A stretch of DNA of 41,810 nucleotides from JAYZDF01 sp036337945 (GCA_036337945.1 JAYZDF010000067.1:1-41810), one strand, 5' to 3'. Numbered from the stretch's first letter, positions 11,401-18,658 are shown. Notes: generated from the letters alone by a model not told the origin. Made by a program: numbers and translations.

Positions 11401-14400
11401 GCCAATCGTGTCGGTATCCCCTTCGGTGAGAGATAAAACATCGGGCGTTAGCACAATGTTTTGTTCGTCGTCATCATCGACCGCAACCAAAACAGAGCGT
11501 GGTGTGAGTCCTGATGCGGTAATCGTTAGCTCGGGTGCTTCGTCTTGCGTGTCGTTGTCATCTAGTGGGGCAACGGTCACCGAAATGGGTGTGTTCCAAT
11601 TCGTCGAAGTAAATTGAAATGAGCCAGGAGAAAAACTCACAGCAGTGGTATCGGAAGAAAACAGCGCAACATCCACGGGATTTGATGGAGGTTGAGTGAG
11701 TTGAACAGTGAAGCTGTCTGAAGCACCGCCCTCCGTGAGAGAAAGATTACTTCTATTCACCACGAGATTCAGTGCGTCGTCATCGACAGTGGTCACGGTT
11801 GCCGTTTTGCTTCTAAGTCCAGCTGAAGAAAGATTTACGAAGACCTGTTCATCGATGTTATTTGAGTCGTTTAGTGCTTCCACGTTCAGCGGCTGCGGAG
11901 TTGCGTAGTTTTGCGGTGTAAACGTCAGGAGGTTACTTGAAAGTGAAACAGCTAAAGGGTCAGAATTGGTAACATTCACTGTTACCGGTGAACTTGGCTC
12001 GTATTGCAGAGTGACCCCGATAGCCGTCTGCTGTCCTTCATTGATACTTAGTGTTTCCGGTTGAATGAGAACAGATTGAATATCGTCATCAATCACTTCT
12101 ATCGATACGTTGACATCCGGCAGGTTCGGTGAGAGCAGGCTAAGGATAACGCTCTCGTCCAAAATGTCGTTGTCCGAGGCGGCGTCAATTGTGATGAATT
12201 GACTACTTGCGAAGTTTCCCGAGGTGAAAGTGAGTGTTGAGGGAGACAGTGATACAACATTTGAATTCGAGACGGAGGCCACAACAGTCACATCAGCAGC
12301 CGGAGCAAAAGCCAATCGAACACCAAGTTGTGCGCTTTGCTCTTCGTCGATGAAAAGAGCCGTTGAGTCGACGATAATTGTCTGCTGATCGTTGTCGTTC
12401 GTTGTAAAGCTGACCGGTACATCAGGCGCAGAAGCGGAGCTCAGAGTGATAGTTCCCGCTTCGGTATCTGTGTTCGCGTCTTCGAGCGCAGTGACTGTGA
12501 TTAGCTGAGGTGTTGAATAATCAGATGGGGTGAAATTCAGAGAGGAACTAGAAACAGAGACTGCCTGATTATTAGTGTTGCTTATTGCCACCGTAACCGG
12601 TGTCCGTGGTTGATAAGCGAGACTAACCTCGATGGTCGATGAACCGCCTTCTGTAATCGTGAGAGACGTCGGTGACACAACGATGCTTTGAGTGTCATCA
12701 TCTGAGATCGAAACGCTGATGACGCGATCAGGAATACCGGTGCCGGCGATCGTTAGTGTTGCACTATCGTCTTCGAAGTCGATATCTTGATTAGCGGCGA
12801 GGGTGACCGTCTGTGGCGAGCTAAAGTTTAAGGGCGTGAAAGTTAGGCTAGTTAGATTTGGTTGTAATCGAATAGAGTCACTTGTCTGAAGTGAAACTGT
12901 AATGTCTGTTGAGGGCTGAAAGAGCAGATTAACTTCGATTGTTCCACTGGTTCCTTCGGGAATCGTTAGGCTGGTTTGGTCAATGACTAGCGCTTGAGCG
13001 TCATTATCAATTGTTGTGATCGGTAGACTGGTGTTTACTGTTCCAGCAGCAAAGCTTACCAGGCCAGACTCAGATGCAACATTGAGGTCTTCGATTGCGG
13101 TAATTGTAATGGGCTTTGGCGTTGAATAATCTGCAGGGCTGAAGTTCAGGCTTGTATTAGCGGTTGTGATTGACTGAGGCGTATCAGAGGCAACGGCGAA
13201 GCTGATGCTAGCGTCAGGCTGAAAAGCAAGAGAAGCGAATACCGTTGCCGAGCCACCCTCGTTTATTGTGAGTGAGGCCTGATCAAGAACAAGTTGCTGA
13301 AGGTCATCATCGGTAATCGCGACGGAGATTGGGAGGTCACTCATGCCGTTTGATGAAAGAATTACGCTCGTGGTTTCGTCGGCGATATTGTTGTCCTGCA
13401 TCCCGTTGATTTGAATACTCTGCGGTGTTTGATAATTCGCTGGCGTAAAGGTGAGAAATGTTGGGCTTGTGCTCGCGACCTGTGGATCAGTAGAGCTGAT
13501 ATAGACGCGTTGATCAGTTTCCGGCTGCGCTTGGAGACTTACAGACAGAGTTTCTGAGGTTCCTTCTGTAAGCGTCACGGAATTTGAAGAGACGACAATA
13601 GCTTGCTGGTCATCATCTTGAATATTGACTGATATAGTGTTCGGTGTCGCCGCGGGGTTTTCTAAAGTGAAGACACCACTTTCATCGACTGCATTATTAT
13701 CCTGTAGTGCATTAATTGTTACAGTCTGAGGCACAGCATAGTTTGCAGGCGTGAATACGACAGTCCCCGGAGATGTAGAGAAGAGATTCGTATTCGCATT
13801 GTTGACGGTCACGGTAAAGTTCGTGTCTGGTTCTTGGCTTAAGCTTACCAATAGGCTGCCTGAACTCCCCTCAATGACTGTGACCTGGTTGTTGCTTACG
13901 ATGATTGACTGTGTGTCGTCGTCGATCACATTGACCGAGATGTTTGTCGTCTGGCTTCCCGGCGTTTGGGCCGCTATGGTGACAGCCTCGTCAATCGTAT
14001 TGTCGTCGTTGATACCTGATACCGTTACGGCAATAGGGGTCGCGAAATTTGTCGGAGTGAAGTTAATTGTGTTTGGCGAAACAGTCGCGGCTGAATTATT
14101 GGATGTGAGTGTAACGGTGACGGGCGCTGAAGGTTGGTATTCAAGTTGAATATTGACTTGGCGCTGTTGTCCTTCGTTTAGGCTAAGAGAACTAGGGGTC
14201 GCGAGCACGGTCTGTTGGTCATCGTCCGTTATACTGAAGGGAACGTTTACATCTGCGAGACCAGCAGCCGTGAGGAGCAAGTTTACCGAGTTATCAGCCA
14301 TATCAACGTCGTGCTGGGAGAAGGCGGTAACGCTCTGTGGTTGATTGAAGTTGGTTGGCGTAAACAATAGCGAAACAGGGAAAACGTTGGCAAGATTCGC

Positions 14401-17118
14401 ATCAGTACTCAAAATTAACACTCGGGTATCATTGGTAGGCTGATAGGAAAGCGATACGTCAAAAGTGGCGAAATTACCTTCGACAGCCGTTACGGTGGTT
14501 GGATTTACAACGATCTCTAGAACATCATCATCTACAACGCTGAAGGGCACATTTGTGGTTTGTACACTTGGAGCTTCGAGGCGTAGGATTCCATCGAAAT
14601 TCTCAGTGTCTTGATCCTCAAGGCTTGAAACGAAGGCGGATTGAGCAAGCGAAAAATTAGTTGAGGTAAATGTGAATTGAGTTGGAACAATATTTCCGAG
14701 TTCAGTAGCATCGGTAGCGATCGAGACAGTTGTAGGGGTCTCGGGTTCAAACCCCAGCGAAATCTGCAGTTGTCCCGTTGTTCCTTCCGTGAAGACAAGA
14801 TTATTGGGGTTCGCGACGATTACTTGAGAGTCGTCATCGCTTATCGTGATGGGAACTGCGACTTCAGGAATATCAATCCCTGAAAGCCTTACCGATGTTT
14901 GGTCATCACGTAAGTCCTGGTCATGTAATGCACTCACCACCAAACTTTGAGGTGTCGCGAAATTTTGAGGTGTGAAGACTATCGTAGTTGAGGAAGTCGT
15001 GACTCGATTCACATCATCGATACCAACTTGAATACTTACATCGCCCGCCGGTTGAAACGAGAGGTTTACCGAAAGCAGTTGCGAGCTTCCCTCGTCCAGA
15101 GCAATCTGAGCTAGATTCGTAACAATTCGTTGCCTGTCGTCATCTTCAATTAGGATATCAACAAGGTGATTACCGGCACCGGGGCTAGATAGCGTTACAT
15201 TCGTTTGAATGTCCAAAATATCAGGATCGTCTAGGGCGTTGAGTTGTAGACTTTGTGGCTGGTCGTAGTTTTGGGGTGTGAAATTGAGCTGACTCGGTTG
15301 CACGGATAGTCCGGCTGGAGCCGAGGAAATTACTGTGACGATTGTGTTAGTTGGTGGTTCAAACGCCAAACGAACTGTGACCGAAGTAGAGCTCGTTTCG
15401 GCCATTGTTATTGTATTCGTGCTCGTTTGAATCTGTTGCTGGTCATCATCAATATAGCTCACAGCAATCGTTTGGTTACGTAGACCAATTCTTGAGGCAG
15501 TAATCGTAATTGATTCGTCAGCTAGGTCAGAATCGTTTGCGCCAACGAGCTGTAGAACTTGCGGAGTAGCATAGTTGGTAGGTGTAAAAGTGAATGCCGT
15601 TGGTTGGACGCTTATCCTTTGAGAGTCAGATGATTGTACGTTCACAGTCAGAGTCGAAGAGGGTTCGAAGGCGAGGCTGATTGCGATATCCTGGGTTCGT
15701 CCTTCAACAAGATTAAGGGCCGTCTGATCGAGAACAATGGACTGTATATCAGTATCAGGAACAATGACCGCGGCGGTAGCGTCTGCAATGTTTGGTGCAA
15801 AAGCGGTGACAGCGTGGGACTCGTTTGCGACGTTCAGGTCATCGGCTGCCGTGATTTTGACGACTTGAGGTACGTTGTAGTTCGTCGGTGTAAGTCGGAT
15901 GCTTGTTGGCTGAAAGCTCAAGGCGATAGGATTAGAAGCCGCAAATCCGATCGTGACATCTTGTTCAGGCTGATATGCGAGTTCTACGGTGAGTTCTCCA
16001 CTTGTACCTTCAGGGATAGATAGAGCGTTCGGAGTCAGTTCAATTTTTTGAGTGTCATCATCTTGAACTGCCGCGGTAACGTCTGTTCGGTCTGCATCAG
16101 GCGAGGTTAGTGAAATGATTACATTCTCATTGGCTGTGTTCACGTCTTGTAGGGCAATTATGCGGACATCTTGCGGCTGTGCGTAATTCTCTCGCGTAAA
16201 AATCAGCGTATCTGGAATCGTTGTTACGGCTCCTATCTGTTGACTTTGAATCTTTACTTCAAGGTCGCTACGAGGCTGAAAAGCAAGGCTGACCCCGATG
16301 GCTCTCTCTGTTCCCTCGGGAAGTGGAAATTGAGACTCGGTGACTTCGATTACCGCAGGGTCGTCATCATCGATGAGTGCAAGCGCTTCCACGGTAGCCC
16401 ATCGATCGGTTTCAAAATTGATAGATACTTCTTCATTGTACACATCCGCATCTTGAATTGCTGCGACTGCTACAAATTGGGGGTCTTGCCAGTTCTCCGC
16501 TGTAAATAGGAGTGATTGCGGGCTCACAGTTAGAGCCGCCGTATTCGTTGAGCTCACTGCGACCACAAGGTCGCTTTGTGGAATACCAGACAAGCTTACA
16601 GCAACACTCGCTGTTTCGCCTTCGATAAGATTGACGAGTTTAGGCGTGACTCGAATAGGTTCTTCGCCTTGAATGACCGCCCGACCGAGTAGTTTTACCG
16701 TGATGATTTCTGCGTTATCTGCGTCACTTCGTATCAGAAGCTCCGCGGTAAAGTTTTCGATTTCTTGGGGATTGAAATAGATTTCGAGAAGCTCTGAACC
16801 ACCAGAAGGTATTGCAAACTGTGTTTTGTCTATGGAGAACGGCGTATTCTCTGGCGATAGGCGAATATCACTTACGATAACAGACGCACCTGGTGCGGCG
16901 CTGAGTTCGAGATATTTCGTTGCGTACTCTTTTACGCCTAAGTCGCCGAAGTCGAGTCTCGTTGAACTTACGATCAGTTCCGAGTTGGGCGTGTTGAGTA
17001 CGGTGTCTTCGCATCCAGCATTGATAGCGAAGACTGCACAGATCGACCAAAAAACCGAAGCTTTGCTTAAAGTAGTTAACAGCATTCGATTTTTGTTGGT
17101 TTTCGTCTTTGAATTCAT
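2494..17118 (-). CDS. Giant lipoprotein: ASH-like domain, 42 Calx-beta-like repeats, seven-repeat propeller
   Basis: A 4874-residue protein. The N-terminus has a basic start, a hydrophobic stretch and a lipobox-like NAGC with Cys36, predicting a lipid-anchored exported protein. Residues about 45-150 resemble an ASH/choice-of-anchor immunoglobulin-like domain. Residues about 150-4440 are 42 tandem units of about 102 residues, each beginning with a hydrophobic strand, then an EG turn, a LAFxP-like strand, FTPxNYxxPQ, an acidic DxDxxDE stretch, and ending in DDDxQ. This is the Calx-beta-like pattern, where acidic loops usually bind calcium. Residues about 4443-4874 hold seven VxWxDxGDxxxxDxDIYYR-like units, fitting a seven-bladed propeller. 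I infer a long rigid stalk presenting a propeller tip, probably for adhesion or ligand binding. ATG 17118 has GGGGAAAAG upstream. No type I secretion signal is evident. Confidence 0.93.
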   Translation of the reverse strand: MNSKTKTNKNRMLLTTLSKASVFWSICAVFAINAGCEDTVLNTPNSELIVSSTRLDFGDLGVKEYATKYLELSAAPGASVIVSDIRLSPENTPFSIDKTQFAIPSGGSELLEIYFNPQEIENFTAELLIRSDADNAEIITVKLLGRAVIQGEEPIRVTPKLVNLIEGETASVAVSLSGIPQSDLVVAVSSTNTAALTVSPQSLLFTAENWQDPQFVAVAAIQDADVYNEEVSINFETDRWATVEALALIDDDDPAVIEVTESQFPLPEGTERAIGVSLAFQPRSDLEVKIQSQQIGAVTTIPDTLIFTRENYAQPQDVRIIALQDVNTANENVIISLTSPDADRTDVTAAVQDDDTQKIELTPNALSIPEGTSGELTVELAYQPEQDVTIGFAASNPIALSFQPTSIRLTPTNYNVPQVVKITAADDLNVANESHAVTAFAPNIADATAAVIVPDTDIQSIVLDQTALNLVEGRTQDIAISLAFEPSSTLTVNVQSSDSQRISVQPTAFTFTPTNYATPQVLQLVGANDSDLADESITITASRIGLRNQTIAVSYIDDDQQQIQTSTNTITMAETSSTSVTVRLAFEPPTNTIVTVISSAPAGLSVQPSQLNFTPQNYDQPQSLQLNALDDPDILDIQTNVTLSSPGAGNHLVDILIEDDDRQRIVTNLAQIALDEGSSQLLSVNLSFQPAGDVSIQVGIDDVNRVTTSSTTIVFTPQNFATPQSLVVSALHDQDLRDDQTSVRLSGIDIPEVAVPITISDDDSQVIVANPNNLVFTEGTTGQLQISLGFEPETPTTVSIATDATELGNIVPTQFTFTSTNFSLAQSAFVSSLEDQDTENFDGILRLEAPSVQTTNVPFSVVDDDVLEIVVNPTTVTAVEGNFATFDVSLSYQPTNDTRVLILSTDANLANVFPVSLLFTPTNFNQPQSVTAFSQHDVDMADNSVNLLLTAAGLADVNVPFSITDDDQQTVLATPSSLSLNEGQQRQVNIQLEYQPSAPVTVTLTSNNSAATVSPNTINFTPTNFATPIAVTVSGINDDNTIDEAVTIAAQTPGSQTTNISVNVIDDDTQSIIVSNNQVTVIEGSSGSLLVSLSQEPDTNFTVTVNNANTNLFSTSPGTVVFTPANYAVPQTVTINALQDNNAVDESGVFTLENPAATPNTISVNIQDDDQQAIVVSSNSVTLTEGTSETLSVSLQAQPETDQRVYISSTDPQVASTSPTFLTFTPANYQTPQSIQINGMQDNNIADETTSVILSSNGMSDLPISVAITDDDLQQLVLDQASLTINEGGSATVFASLAFQPDASISFAVASDTPQSITTANTSLNFSPADYSTPKPITITAIEDLNVASESGLVSFAAGTVNTSLPITTIDNDAQALVIDQTSLTIPEGTSGTIEVNLLFQPSTDITVSLQTSDSIRLQPNLTSLTFTPLNFSSPQTVTLAANQDIDFEDDSATLTIAGTGIPDRVISVSISDDDTQSIVVSPTSLTITEGGSSTIEVSLAYQPRTPVTVAISNTNNQAVSVSSSSLNFTPSDYSTPQLITVTALEDANTDTEAGTITLSSASAPDVPVSFTTNDNDQQTIIVDSTALFIDEEQSAQLGVRLAFAPAADVTVVASVSNSNVVSLSPSTLTFTSGNFASSQFITIDAASDNDILDESVILSLLSPNLPDVNVSIEVIDDDIQSVLIQPETLSINEGQQTAIGVTLQYEPSSPVTVNVTNSDPLAVSLSSNLLTFTPQNYATPQPLNVEALNDSNNIDEQVFVNLSSAGLRSKTATVTTVDDDALNLVVNRSNLSLTEGGASDSFTVQLTQPPSNPVDVALFSSDTTAVSFSPGSFQFTSTNWNTPISVTVAPLDDNDTQDEAPELTITASGLTPRSVLVAVDDDDEQNIVLTPDVLSLTEGDTDTIGVRLAFIPVGTVRVSIDSQDPGALSVSTNELVFTPANFSITQNVTVLGNQDNDLLAEQVRVRFSTSGLQPVFADVSVIDDDSQAIVASIPSSTVAEGGSLAMAVRLAFAPATTTTVSVSAVPAGEVGFSSTTLVFTPTNYTSQQIISISALQDQDVSNELLSLVLNEQISPPSNISLEVIDDDVQRILVDRNSLGLVEGNNSNLSVQLAFRPANDVRVFASPADSTAIGASPGSLLFTPQNYDTPQLLNVTALEDVDSTPENTSLTLSAANTSDETIQITVNDNDSLQIVTDRQLISIPEGSSDTLGIVLSARPNSDVTVTLSSNSSDLSFSTSQLTFTPATYDTTQTISVSAAEDPNSSNENVIVQLSSAQTPDALVQVVSVDNDSQAFVVNPNALNVTEGASNTFSVNLRYQPASDTTVSLTSSEPTTLTLSTTVLVFTPTNYATPQTVSANAIEDINLTSESVPISIEATSIPTAFVQANVTDNDAQSIIVSPSAINVTEGSNAELQIRLGFQPQQPVDVSLVIANSGAAFLDRQTLTFSPTNYATSQVVQVWGAEDTDITDESTTITLASPGSTDVITTVSVSDDDQIAIVATPTQLTINEGTTSTLAISLSNQPSSTVQINVASPNTALANPPISTLIFTPANFSVPQAVAIFAPHDSDTADNTLDITFSTPSAGISNLVVPTTIADDDQLGIIVNPTSLSLLEGGTSETVTVRLSQDPVSDRTISISSADTSAVQVSRATLTFTSTNWDMPQDVNVSALEDLDTLDAQVEISLTSAGLTTRIVQTNVADDDVQSIIISNNPITIVEGQTETIAISLGNEPSSTQLLTVTSPDLGALTSNVNSLTFTPTNYSSTQIITLTGVEDSDLLDESIDVVLRLSDGTIAILSVTVVENDVQSIILNPVSIALDEGQSDWFTARLAYAPTSSFLVNLATSDQNAATVDTAQLTFDPNNYGTPQTIRITAADDDNVEDENINIIASGIGVSNSIVTVSIQDNDQQSFISSASRLAMQEGDNETINIRLAYEPSAPVVTTVSVSDPTGLFTSMSTLTFTTANYNTPQEVTVNALQDEDTQNELVTLSISSPLIGNLDIPVTIQDDDDQALVIDRSVVSITEGGSENVLVSLAFQPQNPVTVDVLSLDPNTLATSVSQLSFSPSNYDTPQQVQLIAQEDANLANESVQARFSANGLPAASVTVSVTDNDTQAIVLTSQSLTLDEGTPATISVRLAYEPAGDVTVSIVSDDPSAAQVSSSTFLFTASNYAQPQALGITALHDNDIADESTNVRLSAPGVTEETVTVVITDDDTQTLIVSPTTLTVNERSSVFLSISLGFGPTSDIDVTLTSADPTAIELGQSSVSFTPTNYQTPQSIAVLALEDSDTLNNSTTITLSIAGLPDESVAVNIVDNDVLNIRATPRTVTLTEGGAAQTIDVNLTRQPQSNVTVNLSVADSGVAALSSTTLEFSPADWNVTQSITVSPRDDNDYLDESSQITLSSAGVTPRAIDLTVLDDDEQTIIVSDNSLNLLEGNGQSIDVRLAFSPVGTATVVLSSSNNNSLSTGVTELYFNESNYNVDQPVIVTAQQDDNVLDESTTLSLAGAGAVNNTIVTVNINDDDTQLIVVDQNPVSIIEGSSANLAVTLAFNPTTPLTVDLANSFPGLGLSATQLTFTESNYQTPQTLQLSALQDLDARDANTQVTLSSIDVSETTTVSVSIADDDTQAIVVSGTPIQLNEGASATVGVRLAFDPVVPTVIQIASSDSNAAQADLSSVVFDSSNYDQEQNVLISAAQDQDTRDETIDFTLTSTDSSLVTNFGVNIADDDTQALIINPVSMAITEGNNQTFTIRLAFEPDAASTVQFNLSNTVSVSLDNTSVEFTPANYDQNRTVVLTANEDNNARSELVSLEASSNIAATETLIITTVDNDTQEILVTPSSVSLSEGASTNVTVSLRFDPVVTTTVTLNAGDSARLGISTGTIFFNSGNYAAGQNITLTANEDNDTRDDSTTVTLSSPDTATSPVIAASINDDDTQVIEVASNSISISEDGSSQIQVRLQFDPLATATVSIGNSNPAAVTIGSSELFFTSANYNQFQTVSVSAPADNNVLDESANLTLSSPVAPSDETVTVTVDDDDTQSIVISRPSVTLTENSTTTVTVRLAFDPSQAAVVNGTFLQVGIASIDLSALAFDSSNYDQPQTITISALDDLDTQNESTSLRFSFGSLVSDVVVSVTDDDEQQIIISDISNVSLNEGETMTFTARLAFDPVINETVTVSSGDVSAASVSANSLVFGTSNYTTPQTVTVTAVQDSDASDETVTINLSGGGAANDAELTITIDDDEVQTIVIGDSSVTVDEGAAGQTTVRLLFPVSETTVVNVSSSNSALVAATTTSFTFDQTNWSQTQTVNFSASHDDDVANNQETLTFSSASINDPQALLVTVVDDDEQALIVSQSSVSIYEITNATIDVQLAFRPVGTTTVSFSSTSTAIAVVAPQQLIFTNANFNVPQVITIAGVGDPNESTDNTSVTGIEAQSNANATITVTVQDVDGTRLVSEEPAPTNGLGSLARSLQPSIARYGQQRDIAIAWEDISPSFGGGNDYDIILRTYDSGVNGTSTTLVSDNANDGTSKRPRIANGIGTDLHIVWQEDGAIGDVGFDDDIIYRHYDNGTLSASEILVSAGTGTDDSLFPDIAVASTGIVHVVWQDDGDLADDGFPDNDIYYSFGTINGGFSAPVVLNSDDFSDGDSVRPRISLGTDDCPHVAWQDDGDIDAADIDQNDDIYYRGSAIDVNGNCIWGDTTLVSTEGNFTSTFSPKIVVDRRSFPTSVWIAWHGGGDVASSGTDIDVFARMVTGSTLGTLSVISEDDPYNGASQFPSISTDADSNVYISWQDNGDINGNGTDLDIFERYWNGSVWTSTSSLVSVSDDDEFFPNTGISRDSDLICIEGTRYVVWDDNSDYDNDGVEDSDIMYRILRPSIVQ
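2497..3790 (-). repeat. Seven WxD propeller-like repeats at the C-terminus of the giant lipoprotein
   Basis: Seven units of about 50-65 residues carry hydrophobic-W-(Q/E/D/H)-D followed by GD, an acidic loop and DIxxR, for example IVWQEDG, VVWQDDGD, VAWQDDGD, ISWQDNGD and VVWDDNSD. Seven copies match the commonest propeller blade number. Acidic loops may bind metal. The fold assignment is an inference from repeat length and pattern. Confidence 0.7.
3790..16671 (-). repeat. Array of 42 tandem Calx-beta-like repeats of about 306 bases
   Basis: Boundaries are marked by the recurring acidic end motif DDDxQ (or DNDxQ) followed by a strand such as SIVVSP and an EG turn. I counted 42 units by eye. 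The units are clearly diverged in DNA and protein, so this is an old array. A minority (repeats 1, 17, 25, 32, 41) have NW where most have NY or NF. Confidence 0.85.
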
Positions 17119-17133
17119 ATGTGACTTTTCCCC

Positions 17134-17151
17134 AGGGCAAAACTTCGCCCT
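17134..17151 (-). promoter_or_regulatory. Leader hairpin upstream of the giant lipoprotein gene
   Basis: AGGGC and GCCCT arms with an 8-base loop lie 16 to 33 bases before the ATG at 17118, just upstream of GGGGAAAAG, the likely ribosome binding site. It could affect translation of the very long mRNA. Arms are only five base pairs, so confidence is low. Confidence 0.25.
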
Positions 17152-17238
17152 ATAGAAAAAACTTAGGAGTATCAGACGTGTGGCGCAAGTTCGTGACTCC
17201 CTTTGTCTCTCTTGTTTATTACACTTCCTGACAATGTC

Positions 17239-17583
17239 TTACACGAGAAGGCTGAGTATGTGAGTTCTTCCTCTGTAATCGGGGTCAAATTGTCGTTTCT
17301 TGGGTACACGTCCCGAGGAACACCGGGCAAACTCCTCGCTTAGGGATTCGTCGCACATCGTGTGCCTGTCTCGTTGCGATGTGCATGTAGTGACATGTAG
17401 TGAGGCGCGTAGGCATTGAACTGCGCACTGAACCACCGACTTCCCGAAGCACTCATGTGAAGGGATCGAGTCGAAAAGATGTTTTACCTCCTCTTGGTAG
17501 GGCGTCGATAGTTGAACCAGAGTCCTATATAGTTCATAGCTGACTTCACGAAGAACGTCTCCGGACGAAATGAGCGTAAACAT
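17239..17583 (-). CDS. Doubtful 114-residue open frame, Cys-containing
   Basis: A minus-strand frame from ATG 17583 to TAA 17239 encodes 114 residues with about six cysteines and no recognised domain. The frame stays open upstream into the zinc-ribbon gene, so its start is not forced. Its ATG abuts the zinc-ribbon ATG in CATATG, leaving no room for a ribosome binding site outside the neighbouring gene, and none is visible. In favour: it fills an otherwise long non-coding gap and its amino-acid composition is protein-like (for example YELYRTLVQLSTPYQEEVKH). I consider chance more likely than a gene. Confidence 0.22.
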   Translation of the reverse strand: MFTLISSGDVLREVSYELYRTLVQLSTPYQEEVKHLFDSIPSHECFGKSVVQCAVQCLRASLHVTTCTSQRDRHTMCDESLSEEFARCSSGRVPKKRQFDPDYRGRTHILSLLV

Positions 17584-18657
17584 ATGAGTGAAGAAGAATT
17601 GGGAACCTATCAAATGCTCTGGGATTGCTCGGCTTGTGATACGCCGAAGTTGCTGGGGCTCACACATCGTTACTGTCCTAATTGTGGCTCTGCGCAAGAC
17701 CCAAAACAACGGTATTTTCCTGAAGAAGGAGAGGGCGTATTGGTTGAAGATCACGTTTTTACCGGACGAGATAAGGTATGCCCAGCGTGCGACACACCGA
17801 ACGCTGCTCAGTCGAGTCATTGTACGAGTTGCGGTTGCGGTCTTGACGAAGCTAAAGAGGTGAGCGTTCGAAGTGATCAGTCTGCAGAAGATGGAGAGAC
17901 ATTCGAAGATGACACTGCCAAGGCCGCGCGCACCGACTTTAAGGCGCAAAAACAGGCGAACCAGCCTGGAACGGCCTCTCAGCCTATCGAAGAGACTAGC
18001 TCAAATAGCGGCAAATTCATTGTTTTTGGCGGAATTGCCGCAATCATCATCGCGGTCATTGTTTTTTTCAGTTGGACAGAAGCTGTTAGCTTAACCGCCT
18101 CTAGTAAAGCATGGAGCCGCATTATTCATATTGAACAATTTCGTACCTTGTCTAAGTCTGCTTGGAAGACCGAGCTACCTGTAAAGGCTTATTCAGTCAG
18201 TTGCCGGCAAGAAAAAAAGGGGACCAAAAAAGTTCCCGATGGAGAGACCTGCACAACAGTGCGAAAAGACCAGGGCAATGGGACTTTCAAAAAAGTTAAG
18301 AAATGCAAGCCGAAATATAAAGCAGTTCCTACCTATGCGGATAAATGTCGATATAAGATTGACGCTTGGTCAAAAATTAGGTCGGTCAAAACGTCCCAGC
18401 AAGACACGCAAGAGCCTGTTTGGCCGCAGTTTCGTTTAGCAAAAGAAGGAAAGTGTCTTGGTTGTGAACGTGCTGGAGCGAAAGAGCAGGTCTACAAAGT
18501 TTTCTTCAAAACCAAGGATACCGAAGAGAGCTGCAGCTTTTCTCAAACGAAATGGGCATCCATTGAAAAAGGCAGTCAGTGGACTGCAGAAACACGGGTG
18601 TTGGGCGGTGGTCTTGATTGCGACACTCTCCAACCCGCTAAAACCTCTGGAAATTAA
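17584..18657 (+). CDS. Double zinc-ribbon, single-pass membrane protein
   Basis: A 357-residue protein. Two CxxC...CxxC zinc ribbons lie at Cys15/18/31/34 and Cys66/69/80/83. An acidic, Ala/Gln-rich linker follows, then one hydrophobic helix at about 145-164, then a basic domain of about 190 residues with seven or more cysteines (motifs VSCR, CKPKYK, DKCRY, CLGCER). The ribbons are probably cytoplasmic and the C-terminal domain outside the membrane; this orientation is inferred. No enzymatic motif is seen, so function is unknown; ribbons of this kind often bind protein or nucleic acid. An upstream ATG at 17569 runs into a stop after five codons, which makes 17584 the sensible start. A 78-residue gene follows after one base and is probably co-translated. 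Confidence 0.85.
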   Translation: MSEEELGTYQMLWDCSACDTPKLLGLTHRYCPNCGSAQDPKQRYFPEEGEGVLVEDHVFTGRDKVCPACDTPNAAQSSHCTSCGCGLDEAKEVSVRSDQSAEDGETFEDDTAKAARTDFKAQKQANQPGTASQPIEETSSNSGKFIVFGGIAAIIIAVIVFFSWTEAVSLTASSKAWSRIIHIEQFRTLSKSAWKTELPVKAYSVSCRQEKKGTKKVPDGETCTTVRKDQGNGTFKKVKKCKPKYKAVPTYADKCRYKIDAWSKIRSVKTSQQDTQEPVWPQFRLAKEGKCLGCERAGAKEQVYKVFFKTKDTEESCSFSQTKWASIEKGSQWTAETRVLGGGLDCDTLQPAKTSGN

Positions 18658-18658
18658 C

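Larger units (their letters stand above)
17119..17583. other. 465-base interval between divergent genes
   Basis: This interval separates the giant lipoprotein gene (minus, ATG 17118) from the zinc-ribbon gene (plus, ATG 17584) and should hold both promoters. It contains an inverted repeat AGGGC/GCCCT at 17134-17151 in the predicted leader of the giant gene and a doubtful 114-codon minus-strand frame (17239-17583). I found no convincing -35/-10 pair: TTGCGC and TAAGTT, 17 bases apart on the minus strand, are the best weak match for the giant gene. Confidence 0.5.

Noticed and set aside
2494..17118. RTX toxin or type I-secreted adhesin
   Set aside because: No GGxGxDxxx nonapeptide repeats or C-terminal secretion signal are visible, and no type I transporter genes are adjacent.
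2603..17155. Many plus-strand and alternative minus-strand frames of 60-132 codons inside the giant gene
   Set aside because: The 4874-codon frame is continuous with regular repeats; the others recur with the repeat period and have low-complexity Ser/Thr/Val shadow composition.
17584..17949. Minus-strand 236-residue frame extending from 17949 to 17239
   Set aside because: Its N-terminal half is antisense to the zinc-ribbon motifs; only the part below 17584 could be a gene, and that is listed as doubtful.
18458..18658. Upstream extension of the 78-residue gene to 145 residues
   Set aside because: The extension lies within the zinc-ribbon coding region in another frame; ATG 18659 directly after that gene's stop is the natural start.
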